From NCBI GenBank assembly GCA_028583405.1, contig CM053253.1:11915112-11979111 (forward strand): 64,000 bases of DNA, written 5' to 3'. Origin of the DNA: Pogonophryne albipinna. Its lineage: Eukaryota; Chordata; Actinopteri; Perciformes; Artedidraconidae. Numbering within the stretch: the first letter of the stretch is position 1; each line of letters starts with the position of its first letter. Shown here piece after piece: positions 1-11,529 of this stretch. Under the pieces are notes generated by a model. That model had not been told where the DNA came from. It did no database searches and was given only the letters and a program-made list of their open reading frames with translations. A program made the translations under genes and the position numbers.

Positions 1-1420
1 GACTATTCGACTGCAACCCAAGAACACAAGAAGTCAAATATCGCTAATACTTAGACCCAATGCATAATGCTTCAATATATAGAGAAATAAAAAGTTTATA
101 ATTGGACTATCGCTGTTCTGTCAATGTTTCCACTCATCCTTTTAGCACTGTCAAACTTCAAATGCTTCAGAGCCGTTCTGGAGTACCGGGGTCCCAAAAA
201 ACTCAAACAATATTTCATGCTAACGTGGAAAAAATCATTTATAAGTCCTATTCCCAGTGGGAGCAATGACTGATGGGATATTGTTGTTGAAAAGTTGCCA
301 GCAAGAGTGCAAGTCAGAGCACATCGGCCTTTGAGGAGCATCTGGAACTTCTTAGAACATCTGTGTTAGATCAGGCTCTGTAAAACACAGAGTAGCTGCT
401 TAACTAGTGACAAAACATAAGAGTCTCCCACGTAGGTTGCCCCCTTGTCTCTCCTTTTGAGCGTTGGTTATTTATTTCCATTTTCTTTCCTTCCGTTAAT
501 TCTTTCCTGCCTGTTAATGCTCTGACATGTGCTTACTGCAACTTTTAGCCTTTGTGAAAGAGTGTGTGTGTGTGTGTGTGTGTGTGCGTGCGTGCGTGGG
601 TGTGCGCGTGTGTGTGCGCGCGTGCGTGGTGCCAGGCAGCTGCTGGGTTTGTGTACTCAGCCTGAGCCTCATGTCTACACACAGCTCGTACTGCCCTTAT
701 CTGAAATGACCAGAACCACATTGACAGATAGAGTGAAGCCACGCCTGCTCCTCCTGCAGGGCGGTCCCGAGGTGAGCGTCCACCGGCTGCTGCTACTTGT
801 ATCTTTATGGTGGAAAAAACTTCACATAAAAACTATTTTAAGCTGCTGATGAATGACGATCTCCTGTACTGTCATTTCTGTCATTTGTGATGAACAGCAG
901 GGAAGAGTTTGTTCCTTTCTTAGGAAATCATGTTCCAGGACATTTCCAGGACAACATCAATCAAACTGTTTATTGGGTTTTCTTTGTTCCTCAAATCTGT
1001 CATTGTTGGGACTGACATGAAGCAGTGTCATTTAAACAATACAAGTCTGTAGCATTTTGATGTGAGGGCATAAAATGTAATTACTTTTAGATGTATTCAT
1101 TCTCTGGTTCTTTGTTTTCACTATTTTTTTGTAAATCCTATTTACTATTGATGCACAAAATGTCCCTTTTTCTAAATTGAGAGCTTCTATTGAGGAACAA
1201 CGAAGCTGATCCAGATTTGCGTCCGATATGACGTAATATCGGAAATGTGGACCCACGGCACTATCAGAAAGTTGCTATCAGAAACAATGCCCGACTATTT
1301 TGGACGTAATATGGTCGGTGTTCACATTAGCATCGCTAACACTCAGAGCTAACCTGTACTGGACAGAGCATGTGTGTGAAGAAGCAGGAAATGAAAAGGA
1401 ACTCACCTTGTGGTATAACC
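1..1420. other. Non-coding, no gene recognised
   Basis: No exon, transposase fragment or RNA gene was recognised. The only clear structure is an interrupted GT tract at 561-630. Position relative to the adcy6 exon at 18 kb suggests intronic sequence of that gene, but the next adcy6 exon was not found in this window, so this is inference. Confidence 0.5.
561..630. repeat. (GT)n microsatellite, interrupted
   Basis: A GT dinucleotide tract is interrupted by CG and GGG steps. The apparent cysteine-valine reading frames over it are artefacts of the repeat. Confidence 0.95.
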
Positions 1421-1990
1421 GGCAAGAGCAACAAGTCCTCCAACTCATACGACCAAATGGGCCGATTGTTCGGGCCCTTATTACGACCAAATATGTTGTT
1501 TGTTCAAGCGCTTAATACGTCCTATAATTATGTTTTAAAGTTTTCACCCTCTAGTGCTCCCGTTGAATGCTAACGTTACAGATGGTCGTTTATTCACAAA
1601 TAACCCTCTCTGTAAAATCCTAAATTGTAGGATAGTTTGGCCATTAAAACGCTTTTTGATTAGATTTCTAGCGAGAAGTGTATATTGTACTTTTAGAATC
1701 CACGTCCAGTCGATATGTAGGATCTATAGTTTGATAGATATTACGAAGATGATTTGAGGTATGCGGCAGCCTCCATGTAAAGTTACGGGTTGAAAACAGT
1801 AATTCCGGTCTCGACGTTTTCATAATAAAACCAATGATCAAATGATTTAACAGTGATATCTGCAGTACTCATCAGCTAAAAAACATCAGTTTATCCTTGT
1901 TAATTATACAACAATTATTGGTTTAAATTGTGGACAATGCTTTTGTGTTTTTGCCATAGATTTTTCTCTTTTGATTCTGAGAGACACCTT
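1420..1990 (+). repeat. Left arm of a long inverted repeat pair
   Basis: This segment reappears in inverted orientation at about 3770-4370. The match includes the stretch around GGCCGATTGTTC, a long block ending near 1757 and an AT-rich inner part near 1850-1950. Conceptual translations of the two arms agree closely (for example GRLFTNNPL and FLARSVYCT), but no known protein is recognised, so the similarity is nucleotide-level repeat homology. The arms are either two insertions of one family or long terminal inverted repeats of one element. Boundaries are approximate. Confidence 0.7.
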
Positions 1991-3770
1991 TCTTTTTTCA
2001 GAGGTTCTGATAGGCTAAAACATCGATTGTTTTAGCCGCAATGCATGTCGGGATATGGTGTTCATGCGATATGAAATTGGAAAAACATTTTTTTTAAATA
2101 AAATAATACTTAATTCCGAGTGTTCTTGCTTTTCTCTTTGGAAGTCATCACATAACGGCATTGTAATACACGGTTCGGCTGCATTAAATATTACATATCT
2201 GCCGAAGATATTTATTTATAGAGCCCTGATCAGAAGACCTTTTGACAAACTGTAAGAAATGCCGCCAAAACTGAATATGTGACGTGGATCATAAATATAT
2301 TAGCAATTAAACAACATCTTCCATTTCCTTTCACACAATACGTCTCCTTACAGTATCAACACTAATTCGGCTGACTTTTATATTTGATCCAATTGGTAGA
2401 TAGGTTATATTTACACTATAACGGTGCACAGCTGATAGAAAGGGATTTTTTTTGTAGTTTTTAAAGATATTATTTACTGAACTACCTTTCCAACTCCTCA
2501 GGCAGTTGACTGTTACAGGTCTATACAGGTTCATGGTACAATGCATAAGCTTCAAATCGAGAAACTGAAACTGTATTTTCCTTTACCGTTCTGTTTTAAT
2601 TTCACAATAAAGTTAATAGTCATATTATGTTTGATATTATTATGTTTTATTAACTACACCACTGGTTTTTTAACCCGCACCGCCTAGTGGTTGAAGCACG
2701 TTATTGAATGTTGTTGTTGAATAAGTTTTATTTGATAAAAACATTTAAATATTAAGAGTAGCCTACATACAAAATTGGGGGAAAGTAGATAGAAATATAG
2801 AATAGAAAATATCAAGAAGATACTGTAGTGATCTCTACAATAAAACAGTTTAGTACAGGACGTCCAAAGATATTAACAGGAAGATGTGCAAAACAGACAA
2901 ACTAATAAGGCTTTATTTAAACATTAAAGAATACTTTAAGTTAAGGTCTTCTTTTGAATAAGAAAAAAACGTTGGGGTTATCCACAGATAAATATGAAGT
3001 CTGACAAAGTACTTAACGTCCAATATATTGCATAGTTTATTTTGGCACTTGACAATCACCTTCCCTGAATTTGACTCAGGTGTAACTAAAGTCTGATTTA
3101 AGGGTTGTTTATATTTCACATCATTAATTCAGAATCTGCAAAGTAACTAAAATAAATGTAGTGGAATAAAAATACCAGGTTAACCTCTGAATTGTAGTGG
3201 AGTAGAACAAAGTAGTATACTGCTGTAACAAAAACATTTCCCAACTTGGGATCAATAAAGTATATCTTATCTTATCTTAAGATGATCGATGCCATATTTG
3301 CAAAATTTGCCTTTGAACCTTGACAAGTGCATGTTTCAGGCTTATCAATGAACAACAGGAGGGGTCACAGGCATAAGACCAGCTGTTAAATAAAGCTCTT
3401 CTGACCTTAGGTGTCATGTGGGTATATTATTTCACCCATTTATTAATTATATGTTTTAAATTTGATAACACCACTGTGTTTCGGTTCCCCTAAACCTCCA
3501 GGGTGTACACAGTTTAATACTGGCAACTTCTAATTGTGGGAAATACGAAAACGTCTTATAAAGAGACGGGGGCTGGACCAGTCCAATTCCAGTTTTGGAA
3601 AGTCTGCCGTGGTTCCATTCCATTTCATACAGCTGTTATGCTCAGCGTAACCTTGTCGCACTGCCACTCCAAAATTCAATCACAGGGCTTGATGACTAAT
3701 CACGGGGTTTGTAAAGCAAGGCGGATGTTGTAGTCCCAAACAATAGCTGGGGGTTCTGGGTAGTGTAGTG
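1990..3770. other. Spacer between inverted repeat arms
   Basis: AT-rich sequence with no recognised gene. A repeat tail ending in GATCAATAAAGTATATC lies at about 3232-3280. It is the reverse complement of the type of sequence at 24605-24660, a common teleost dispersed repeat end. Confidence 0.5.
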
Positions 3771-4370
3771 TCTAAACTCCGAAAAAACAATTTGTTTCAC
3801 TGAATCGAAGGTTAAAAACAGAAAAGCATTGTACACAATTTAAACCAATCAATATTGTGTAATCAACAAGGATAAACTGATGTTTTGCAGATATCACTGT
3901 GTAATAATTTGACAGTGAGGGGAATATATCCGGTTTTATTATGAAAACTTCGAGACCGGAAAAACTGTTTTCACCCACGCTAACTTTACATGGAAGCTGC
4001 CGCATATACACGTTATCCTGGCGAGACCTCAAATCATCTTCGTAATATCTATCAAACTATAGATCCTACACATCGACTGGACGTGGATTCTAAGAGTACA
4101 ATATACACTTCTCGCCAGAAATCTAATCAAAACGCATTTTAATGGCCAAACTATTCCACAATTTAGGATTTTCCAGAGAGGGTTATTTGTGAATAAACGT
4201 CCCTCCGGAGCGTTTGCACGGGCCGGGAGCATGTTGTTTCTTACATGACCACTAGAGCACCTCTAGTGGTCATGTAAGAAACAACATACACTTTAAAACG
4301 TGTCTCTGGGCCGTAATAAGGGCATGAACAATCGGCCTATATGGTCGTTTTTTGTAGGAGGACAGGCTGG
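3770..4370 (-). repeat. Right arm of a long inverted repeat pair
   Basis: Reverse-complement counterpart of 1420-1990 with moderate divergence. It differs from the left arm by carrying an extra perfect palindrome at 4231-4287. Confidence 0.7.
4231..4287. repeat. Perfect 27-bp hairpin palindrome
   Basis: The arms 4231-4257 and 4261-4287 are exact reverse complements separated by the 3-base spacer CAC. The arm begins ATGTTGTTTCTTACATGACC. The related copy near 1530-1570 lacks the palindrome. Confidence 0.95.
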
Positions 4371-4739
4371 GCAAGAGAGAAAGCCTTTGAGCTCCATACT
4401 GTTTCAGAAATAATCCTTGATAATCCATGATATGGCGTTTCATCACCGCAGTATTTTAGACAGTAGCTGCCGGGTCCCGTATGAGCTCAGCCCCCTCCTT
4501 TTTAATTTTTTATCAATTCTTTATTTTTTTTAATCTTTTTACCCAAAATCAGCACTTTTGAAACAGGAAGTGAAATAGAGGGATATGAGGCATGGCTAGA
4601 ATGGGTGATCTGTTTGGTATTTTGAGCAAAACACTTCATAGACATGTTTTTTATATATTTTTATATATCTGAGACCTATGCTATTGCCTAAAAATAGCAT
4701 GATAGGTGACCTAACAGAAAATAAACTATGGATTGAAAC

Positions 4740-5484
4740 TAGAGATGTCCCGATCCGATCACGTGATTTTCAAAAAATCGGGGATCGGGATTTAAAAAAA
4801 AAAAAAAAAATGTTACAAAACAAAAATGACCATGTTCACGTCTTAAAGTCATCCTGAGGCCTTAGTTTTGGTTTGAAATGACACAACATCATGTATGTGT
4901 TGCTTCTTTTGGGCTTGTTTTCAGACCTGGTTGCTTATTTCTCTCAAAGCTGGCAACAGAGTGGGCGCGCAGTGTCTAGCAGTAAGCTAACGAGAGGCTA
5001 CGTTCAGCTGGTGACTCGGGACTCGGGACAGAGAAAATGTCAGGAGTTTGGAAGTATTATAAAATTGAAAGCGAAGGCAGTGTAACAGCCAGATGCAATG
5101 TTTGCAAGGCGGAGGTTCCGCGTGGTGGAAAGAACAGAGCTACGATCAACACGACCAATCTAATACGCCACCTGAGAAACAAACACCAACAACAACAGGA
5201 CGAGTACACAGCGGCCACTCAGGTAACGGCACTGAAACAACCGACACTTTCAGAGACTTTTAAAAGGAAAGAGAAACTGCCCCAGAACAGTGAAAAGGCC
5301 AAACAAATAACAGCCAAGATAGCTGAACTCATCGCGTTGGATGACCAGCCGTTATCTGTTACCTTTTTTTTCTCTTAATGCATTGCATAAAGATCGGATC
5401 GGGAAAAATCGGTATCGGCAGATTGTCAAAATCAAATGATCGGAATCGGATCGGGAGCAAAAAAATGTGATCGGGACATCCCTA
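4740..5484 (+). mobile_element. Compact hAT transposon with BED finger ORF
   Basis: The element starts TAGAGATGTCCCGATC and ends with the inverted counterpart GATCGGGACATCCCTA. It is flanked by a perfect 8-bp target duplication, ATTGAAAC, at 4732-4739 and 5485-5492. Eight-base duplications and this kind of TIR are typical of hAT elements. It is 745 bp long and lacks a catalytic domain, so it is a non-autonomous deletion derivative that kept the N-terminal transposase exon. Confidence 0.93.
5037..5378 (+). pseudogene. BED zinc-finger N-terminus of hAT transposase
   Basis: A 113-residue reading frame starts MSGVWKYY and contains a BED-type finger: CNVC, then a spacer, then HLRNKH at about residues 22-50. 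The ZBED/hAT family uses this finger to bind transposon ends. A glutamine run and a polar segment resembling ETFKRKEKL follow, as in ZBED-type proteins. The frame then runs into the TIR and stops. The RNase H-like and dimerisation domains are absent, so the product cannot transpose by itself. It lies wholly inside the 4740-5484 element. Confidence 0.85.
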
Positions 5485-6379
5485 ATTGAAACAGAATAAT
5501 TGTTTAAAATGTATAGTGTACTTCTCTTGCAATCTGTGGAGGAAGTAGCATATTTTTGTTGTGTATTCAATGTTTGCCTAAACAAACGTGTGATTCAAAA
5601 GATAAATTCCAGACGAGCAGGAAGTGGAGAGCTGATATTATATCTATCTTCTTTTAAAACAGGAAATGGTGCAAATATTAGACGATTGTTTCTGCTCGCC
5701 AAAGTGTGTGTTCTTTTCAGGAAGCCAGTCACAATATATTTGATCACAACAAACATGTTTTTATGCTAATGTTATGCTGAAAATATGTTCCCCTGTCACC
5801 ACATTTTTTTTAATCCGTCAACAAAAAAGAGAAAAATGTCCATAAATAGATCTGCTGGTTGGCTTCTCGGCCATTCCTGTTTAAGCCATCATTCAGTATG
5901 TTGCTGGCTGTGCACTGACACACAAGACCATGCATGTTACATTATTAATGTAAAGGCTTCTCTCAAACATTTTCCTGTACCTAAGTAACATTATCCTAAC
6001 CATTTCCTAGCTCCTTTTCTGTAAAGATGGACATGCTGGGGGTCCGAAACCTGAAAAGAAGCTCACCAAACATTTTCTACTGGCAAGCAAGTGGTGTGAT
6101 TTCTGTGGAGACGGGAGAGAGTGACTATTCAAGTATTTTGGTCTATGACTTGCAATTACAAAAATCTGCATGAAAAAGAAGAAAGCTCGGGAATAATTCA
6201 AACCTTTTTTCCCAGTATCATCAAGTTGTTGTGGAACTCACGGGACCCCTGCAGGGACGCTGGCCCCTAAATGCTCTGGATGGACAACAGGTTCAGTGTG
6301 ACTGCTGTGATTAAAGCTTTTAACCTGTTGAACCCCATCCCCCCCGCCCCCGGGTGGAAAAACGCATCATCTGCAGGAA

Positions 6380-8055
6380 ACAGCGTGGGTGGGCCTACTG
6401 GGCCTAGACCCACCCACTCTGTCACTGGGCCCACCCATTCATTGATCAAAAATGACAGGGCGAAAATATAGTTTCCAACATTTCTATTTTTGATTATCAA
6501 AACTAACAATTAAATAATAAAATAAGACCAAACATGTGTTTCCCTTTAAAAAAACTTAAGCAGGCAACGTAAAATGTGAATTTGGACCGAACTCATAGTG
6601 GAAGCGCGGGAGCAAACACATCGTAGAACGTCTCGCGGGCGGGCGCGCGCAGACGAAGGAGGACAGTGAACTGGACAGACACACAAAATATACCGCACTC
6701 ACTAACGATGTCACAACAATCGATGTTCAGGTTTTTTAAAAGGGTAAGAAGAGTCGCCGCCGCCGGAACCACCACACTCATCATCCTCACAGCAGGTGCC
6801 GCCTCAGAGAGACGAGAGTGTGTTTAATATTGTGCCCCGCTGAGCTTAGTCCCTCTGCGGGACGTAGCACCCGTTTCAGGATAACAGAAAATAGCATCCC
6901 AGTGCTGGACCTATCAGCCATAGATGACCCGGCGGCTACACAGCCAAAGCTCATAAAGTACCCTCAGACACTTTTTGGACAAAAGAAAAGGAGCTTCGCT
7001 GCCAACTGGTATGACAAGTACACATTCTTGGAGTATAGCATTAGCAAGGACAGTGTGTTTTGTAAAATGTGCCGGCATTTTAGTGAGCGAGGCGGCCCAG
7101 ACGGAGAAGATACATTCAGTCGCCATGGTTACAGGGACTGTAAACACATAGACTATGCTCTCAGTAAACACGAATGCAGTACAGCTCATGCAATAGCTAT
7201 GGAGAGAAATACAAACTACAGACAGTGCGAGAAGTCTGACCATGGAACCATCCTCCATCAGCTACTCAATCCAGAGGGCCGGCAGGGAGAGATCATTGAG
7301 AAAAATCGGGAACACGTAAAGTTTTACCGGACATAATTCTCACATACGCAAAGCAAGAGATTCCTCATTTCATATTGAGACTAAATATCTGGAAAAATGA
7401 TTAAGAAACGTAGAGCTAAAATGTCATGCCATTTGCAACTACCGGAGCGCACCCTGACGCGGCAGGCATTCTCCAGCCCAAATCAGCAAAGCTTATGAGT
7501 GTGAAGCAACGGTATCTGCTGCCCTGCTTTAGTATGAAACGTACCTTCAGCTCATGACATCTCTGCAGTATCAGAAGGAAGTAGCCAGATGATAAATCTG
7601 CAGCCTCTGAAAAGTGCCGCGTCAGAGAACCAGTGCCATTTACGCACGGCCGCTCACTTCGCTAGATCCGCTAAAAAGGACAGCAGGCTGCAGTCTAACC
7701 ACACAGACACACATCAGGTGCTCGCTCATTATTCCATATTCTGCCGTTGTATGCTCTTTGTTTCTAAATGTATCAATGTATTGTGAACCAAAACTAAATA
7801 ACATGCAGTATAACATTTATTTTCACTCATTGCGGCGTGCCGCTTAATCATTTAAATAATATGTAAGCTTCTTATAAGTGAAAATGTTTAAAAGAGAAGG
7901 GTTTAATATAGGAAATATCCATTACACAGTTGCCTACAATGATATGCAGGCATTTATTTTAATTGTATTTTTGTTAACGAGAAACATCTATTAGAACAGG
8001 CCCAGCCGAAATAACATTGGCCCACCCACAATTGAAATCCTGGCGCCTCGGCTGG
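6380..8055 (+). mobile_element. hAT-like element relic nested in TTAA element
   Basis: The boundaries are marked by GTGGGTGGGCC-type sequence near 6386 and its complement GGCCCACCCAC near 8020-8031, followed by AATTGAAATCCTGGCGCC, which resembles teleost hAT ends. A zinc-finger transposase fragment lies inside. No clean target duplication was found. Confidence 0.6.
6708..7336 (+). pseudogene. TTF-type zinc-finger hAT transposase fragment
   Basis: An ATG at 6708 opens a frame starting MSQQSMFRFFKR, the usual style of N-terminus for these transposases, but it stops at 6825. A second frame (6818-7336) then encodes the recognisable body: PKLIKYPQTLFGQKKRSF, WYDKYTFLEYS, FCKMCRHF and a distal DCKH...HECSTAHAIAM pattern. 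This is the TTF zinc finger found in ZMYM-like proteins and hAT transposases. The frame change means a decayed gene or an unrecognised small intron (a GTAAGA lies at 6745-6750). Catalytic and dimerisation regions are missing. Confidence 0.75.
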
Positions 8056-9399
8056 TCTGAGGGCTTCTTAATATTTAATAAACTATGAATGTTTCATATC
8101 CATGTAACGGGAAGAAACTCGGCTAACTGATGATATGAACCATTTTTAGCAAAGGAAAACACAAGACTAACGCTGAGCCTCTGAATTAGCCCTGAGCGAA
8201 AAAATCTTAACGCCGTTAGCACAGAACTCTAGCTATACCGATCGATATACTTATTGGATCTGCACAAACAAGCTTAGCTAACATCCTGAGAGTCCACAGA
8301 TTATAGAAATATAAGTATCATCACTGAGTGATCAGAACTTGTGACAGGGGAAGCAAATACAGAAAACACACGACGTAGCTTTAGGTAGAAATTCACCTTA
8401 GCTGTTATTCTGATCAAAAGTCCTGTTCAATGGCATTAAAACGAGAAAAAACGCGGCTGAAGGTTAATCCATAGGTTAATCAATGTCACTTTGAAAAAAG
8501 TATTGATAATCCATAATTCAATTTTATGCAAAAATCGGAGAATACAAATTAGCTGCTAATAGTAGCCACCAGAGTGTGTCGCAGCTCTGGTTGTGGCTAC
8601 GTGTCACTCTCACTCCTTATTTGGTAACCTGTGTGTGTATGTGGAAATTTCCCTCGATTCTATTGGCTCTAGCGGTTAAAAAGAGATGTCAATCATCAAA
8701 ATCGACCAAGGGGGGCCAGAGATATGTCAAATCCACCCAAATGACCCCAGAAGTGTTTTTTTTTCTTCTAAATCTCTCTAAAAAGGTCACATGTCACTTG
8801 TTTTGCATCAATCTTGATACAGGGTACTTATTATATGTTATAGTTTGGATTCCTAAAGCTTTTAGTCTACCATCCCATCATTCAAGGGTGGTTTTCACAA
8901 TAAGTAATGTGGTTTTTTTGGACAGACACAATCATTTACATTTTTTACTATGTTCAATCTGAATTTACTTTAAAATTAAAAAAAATCTATATTGATTCTG
9001 ACTCTTCTACATCCAACTCACAGGTTTGTCATTGCTTTGAGAAAAAAGATTATGAATTTTCCCCTTTTAGAAGATATAGTGAAGATATAGTCATTTGTTC
9101 TGGGAATGTCATTTTCGAGCCTGAGACCTGGAAAACAGGCTCTGGGGTTAACAGGTTAAGGAGCTTTTTATCTGCTTATGAAACGTAATACTGATGCCTC
9201 TACAGTACATAGCTAAAAAGACAATAAGTGATAACATTGAAGATTTCTAAATCGTTATTCTTAATGTTGTTGATTGAGTTCATTTCCATGCAAAAGCAGA
9301 CAAAGCTATTCCCATCACGCAGAGCGGAGGAGCGTATATTTTACATGTTTGAAGGCAAGTAATACAGTATGTAAAAGGAAGCAGGGCAAGATTTTTCCT

Positions 9400-9650
9400 C
9401 AACAGGGTATATGCAGGAATCCTGAAGTGAAATGTAATACCTTTTAAGACCTTTTTTAAGACCCTTTCCATACATTTTAAGACCTCATCGCCACTTCGAG
9501 TTTTAACCGGTTACATTGGCGACACACTTTACCTCACATATATTCAGTATTGATTGTCCTGTTTAATACTTTTTAATAGCCTTAATTTTCGCTAAATTGA
9601 TTTATCAACTTGTAATACTTTTTAAGACCCCGCGGACACTCTGTTTGGTG
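9400..9650. repeat. Dispersed teleost repeat with TTTTAAGACC motifs
   Basis: Repeated TTTTAAGACC-type motifs, the phrase GGCGACACACTTTAC and the end CCCCGCGGACACTCTG resemble a dispersed repeat common in fish genomes, recalled from memory. Class is not assigned. Confidence 0.5.
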
Positions 9651-9659
9651 AATTACATT

Positions 9660-10837
9660 GTATACGTTAAATGTTATGGTTATGGCTTAGACTGGGGCAG
9701 CAAGAAAGAAAGAAAAGGAATAAGAAAATAGCTGATTGAAGAACAGAAACAGGTATAAGGGGACAGTGATGGAGCAACAGTGGAAACAAGTCGTGATTCA
9801 ACAGGTGGAGAAAATGGAGGGATTTAAAAGACTCAAACAGATCTTGATTTTGCCCTCTTCCCCCTAAGCTGTTATATTATATACCATTTGTATTCAGGAA
9901 ATACATTGTATGACATAATTCATCTTTCCTAATCACAAATAGATTCATTACGTTGTCGCTATGAAAGAATTGTATGAAGAATGTGTTCAAATGTAATATT
10001 TTGTTCGGTTTCACAATAAAAGCACGCAATTGCTAGATCAACATGTGAAGAGGCGGTGGTGCTCATGGAAACACGACGACTTTAAACAAAATGTAAGTTA
10101 TTTTCTCTTGGAAGAAAAGATGTCAACATTAGAAGAATAAAAAAAGTTGTATTTAGCATTCAAAATAATGATTTGTCTCCCATAAATAACAAAACCATAC
10201 AAGGTTATACAATTATTCAAGCCAGAGACTTTCTCTTAAATCTTTGAGGCCTCATCCTGCATTGTGGGTAGACGTGCAGAGTCACACGCTGACAGAGATA
10301 AGCTTCCCTGAACCTCACAACTGCCGCACAACATCCTGTGCATCCCTCCACTCAGATGACCTCTCCTCTGTCATCGTCTTAATTATGGAGGGAGGGAGGG
10401 GGAGGGCGACAAAGCACAAATCTTTCAGAGAAACCAAACGGTCGATCAGTGTGCCTCGAAAGCCTCGGACCCCTCCAACATCAAAATGAGCTCGAGCTTT
10501 CAGATTCTCAGAAGGAGAAAGTGAACAGCAGAAATCAATTTTGACCTGTTTTTTCTTTTTTTACTTGAAACAAAGCTGTTCACCAGCAGCCTGATTCTGG
10601 GTCTGCTGGCTGCTTGAGTCGTAGTTGTTTCCATGGCAACCACTGGACCAGCTGAACACAAGCACTGAGGGAGACACTTAGCGATGCTGTTCATTCCCCT
10701 TCATTCTCAGAAGTGATGCTAAACCGATAACTTGTTTTCCAGCGCTCTGATTGGTCCACAGAGCTGCTGTTGTTGGTATGGATGAGTTTAGTCTCTGTCT
10801 GTTCAAATCTGTTAATAAGAAATCCTCATGTAAATAA
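9660..10837. other. Non-coding, no gene recognised
   Basis: No transposase, exon or RNA gene recognised. Short reading frames here show no family features. Confidence 0.4.
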
Positions 10838-11165
10838 TAGGGGGTGCAACTGATGATTATTTAGATTGTTGATTAATTTGTTGTCTGTTTCCTCCATTAA
10901 TTGATTAGTTGTTTGAGTCATAAAATAAAATGGTGAAGATTGTCCATCAATGTTCCCAGAAGACAAAGATGATGACGTTCGATGCCTTTTATTGTCCACA
11001 ACTCAAAGATATCCAGTTTACTTTCATAGAGGAGTAAAGAAACGAGAAAATGTACACAAATAAACTACAATCTGAGATTTTTTAATTACTCGATCTGGAT
11101 TAAACAATTCAAGAAATTGCAGATTAATCGAATAGGTATCAATAATCAGTTAATATTTGGAGTTC
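10838..11165 (+). repeat. Dispersed repeat, GGTGCAACTGATGATTAT type
   Basis: The start near 10838 and internal phrases such as CCACAACTCAAAGATATCC and GAGGAGTAAAGAAACGAG match my memory of an abundant teleost repeat that begins with a GGGCTGCAACTAACGATT-like end. It is probably a non-autonomous DNA transposon. Confidence 0.6.
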
Positions 11166-11310
11166 TCGGAAACACAGGAATTTACAAACAAGTGCATTTT
11201 ATTTATATATAAATACAATAAAAAAAATCGTACCCCATTGGTAAATATAATTAATTATCAATGCTAACATTTTGACACTACAACCTCTCTGGAGCCTTCA
11301 AGTCAAGCTG

Positions 11311-11482
<172 letters not shown>

Positions 11483-11529
11483 CCATCATTCAGCAGCACC
11501 CATCATTCAGCAGCACCCATCCTGCTAGG

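Larger units (their letters stand above)
6324..9155. mobile_element. TTAA-flanked DNA transposon, interrupted by another element
   Basis: TTAA occurs at 6320-6323 and 9156-9159. Just inside, the left end reads CCTGTTGAACCCCA and the right end, reverse complemented, reads CCTGTTAACCCCAG: near-identical inverted termini with one indel. TTAA duplication is known for piggyBac and Kolobok families. No transposase of either kind was recognised. A hAT-like relic occupies the middle. Confidence 0.7.
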
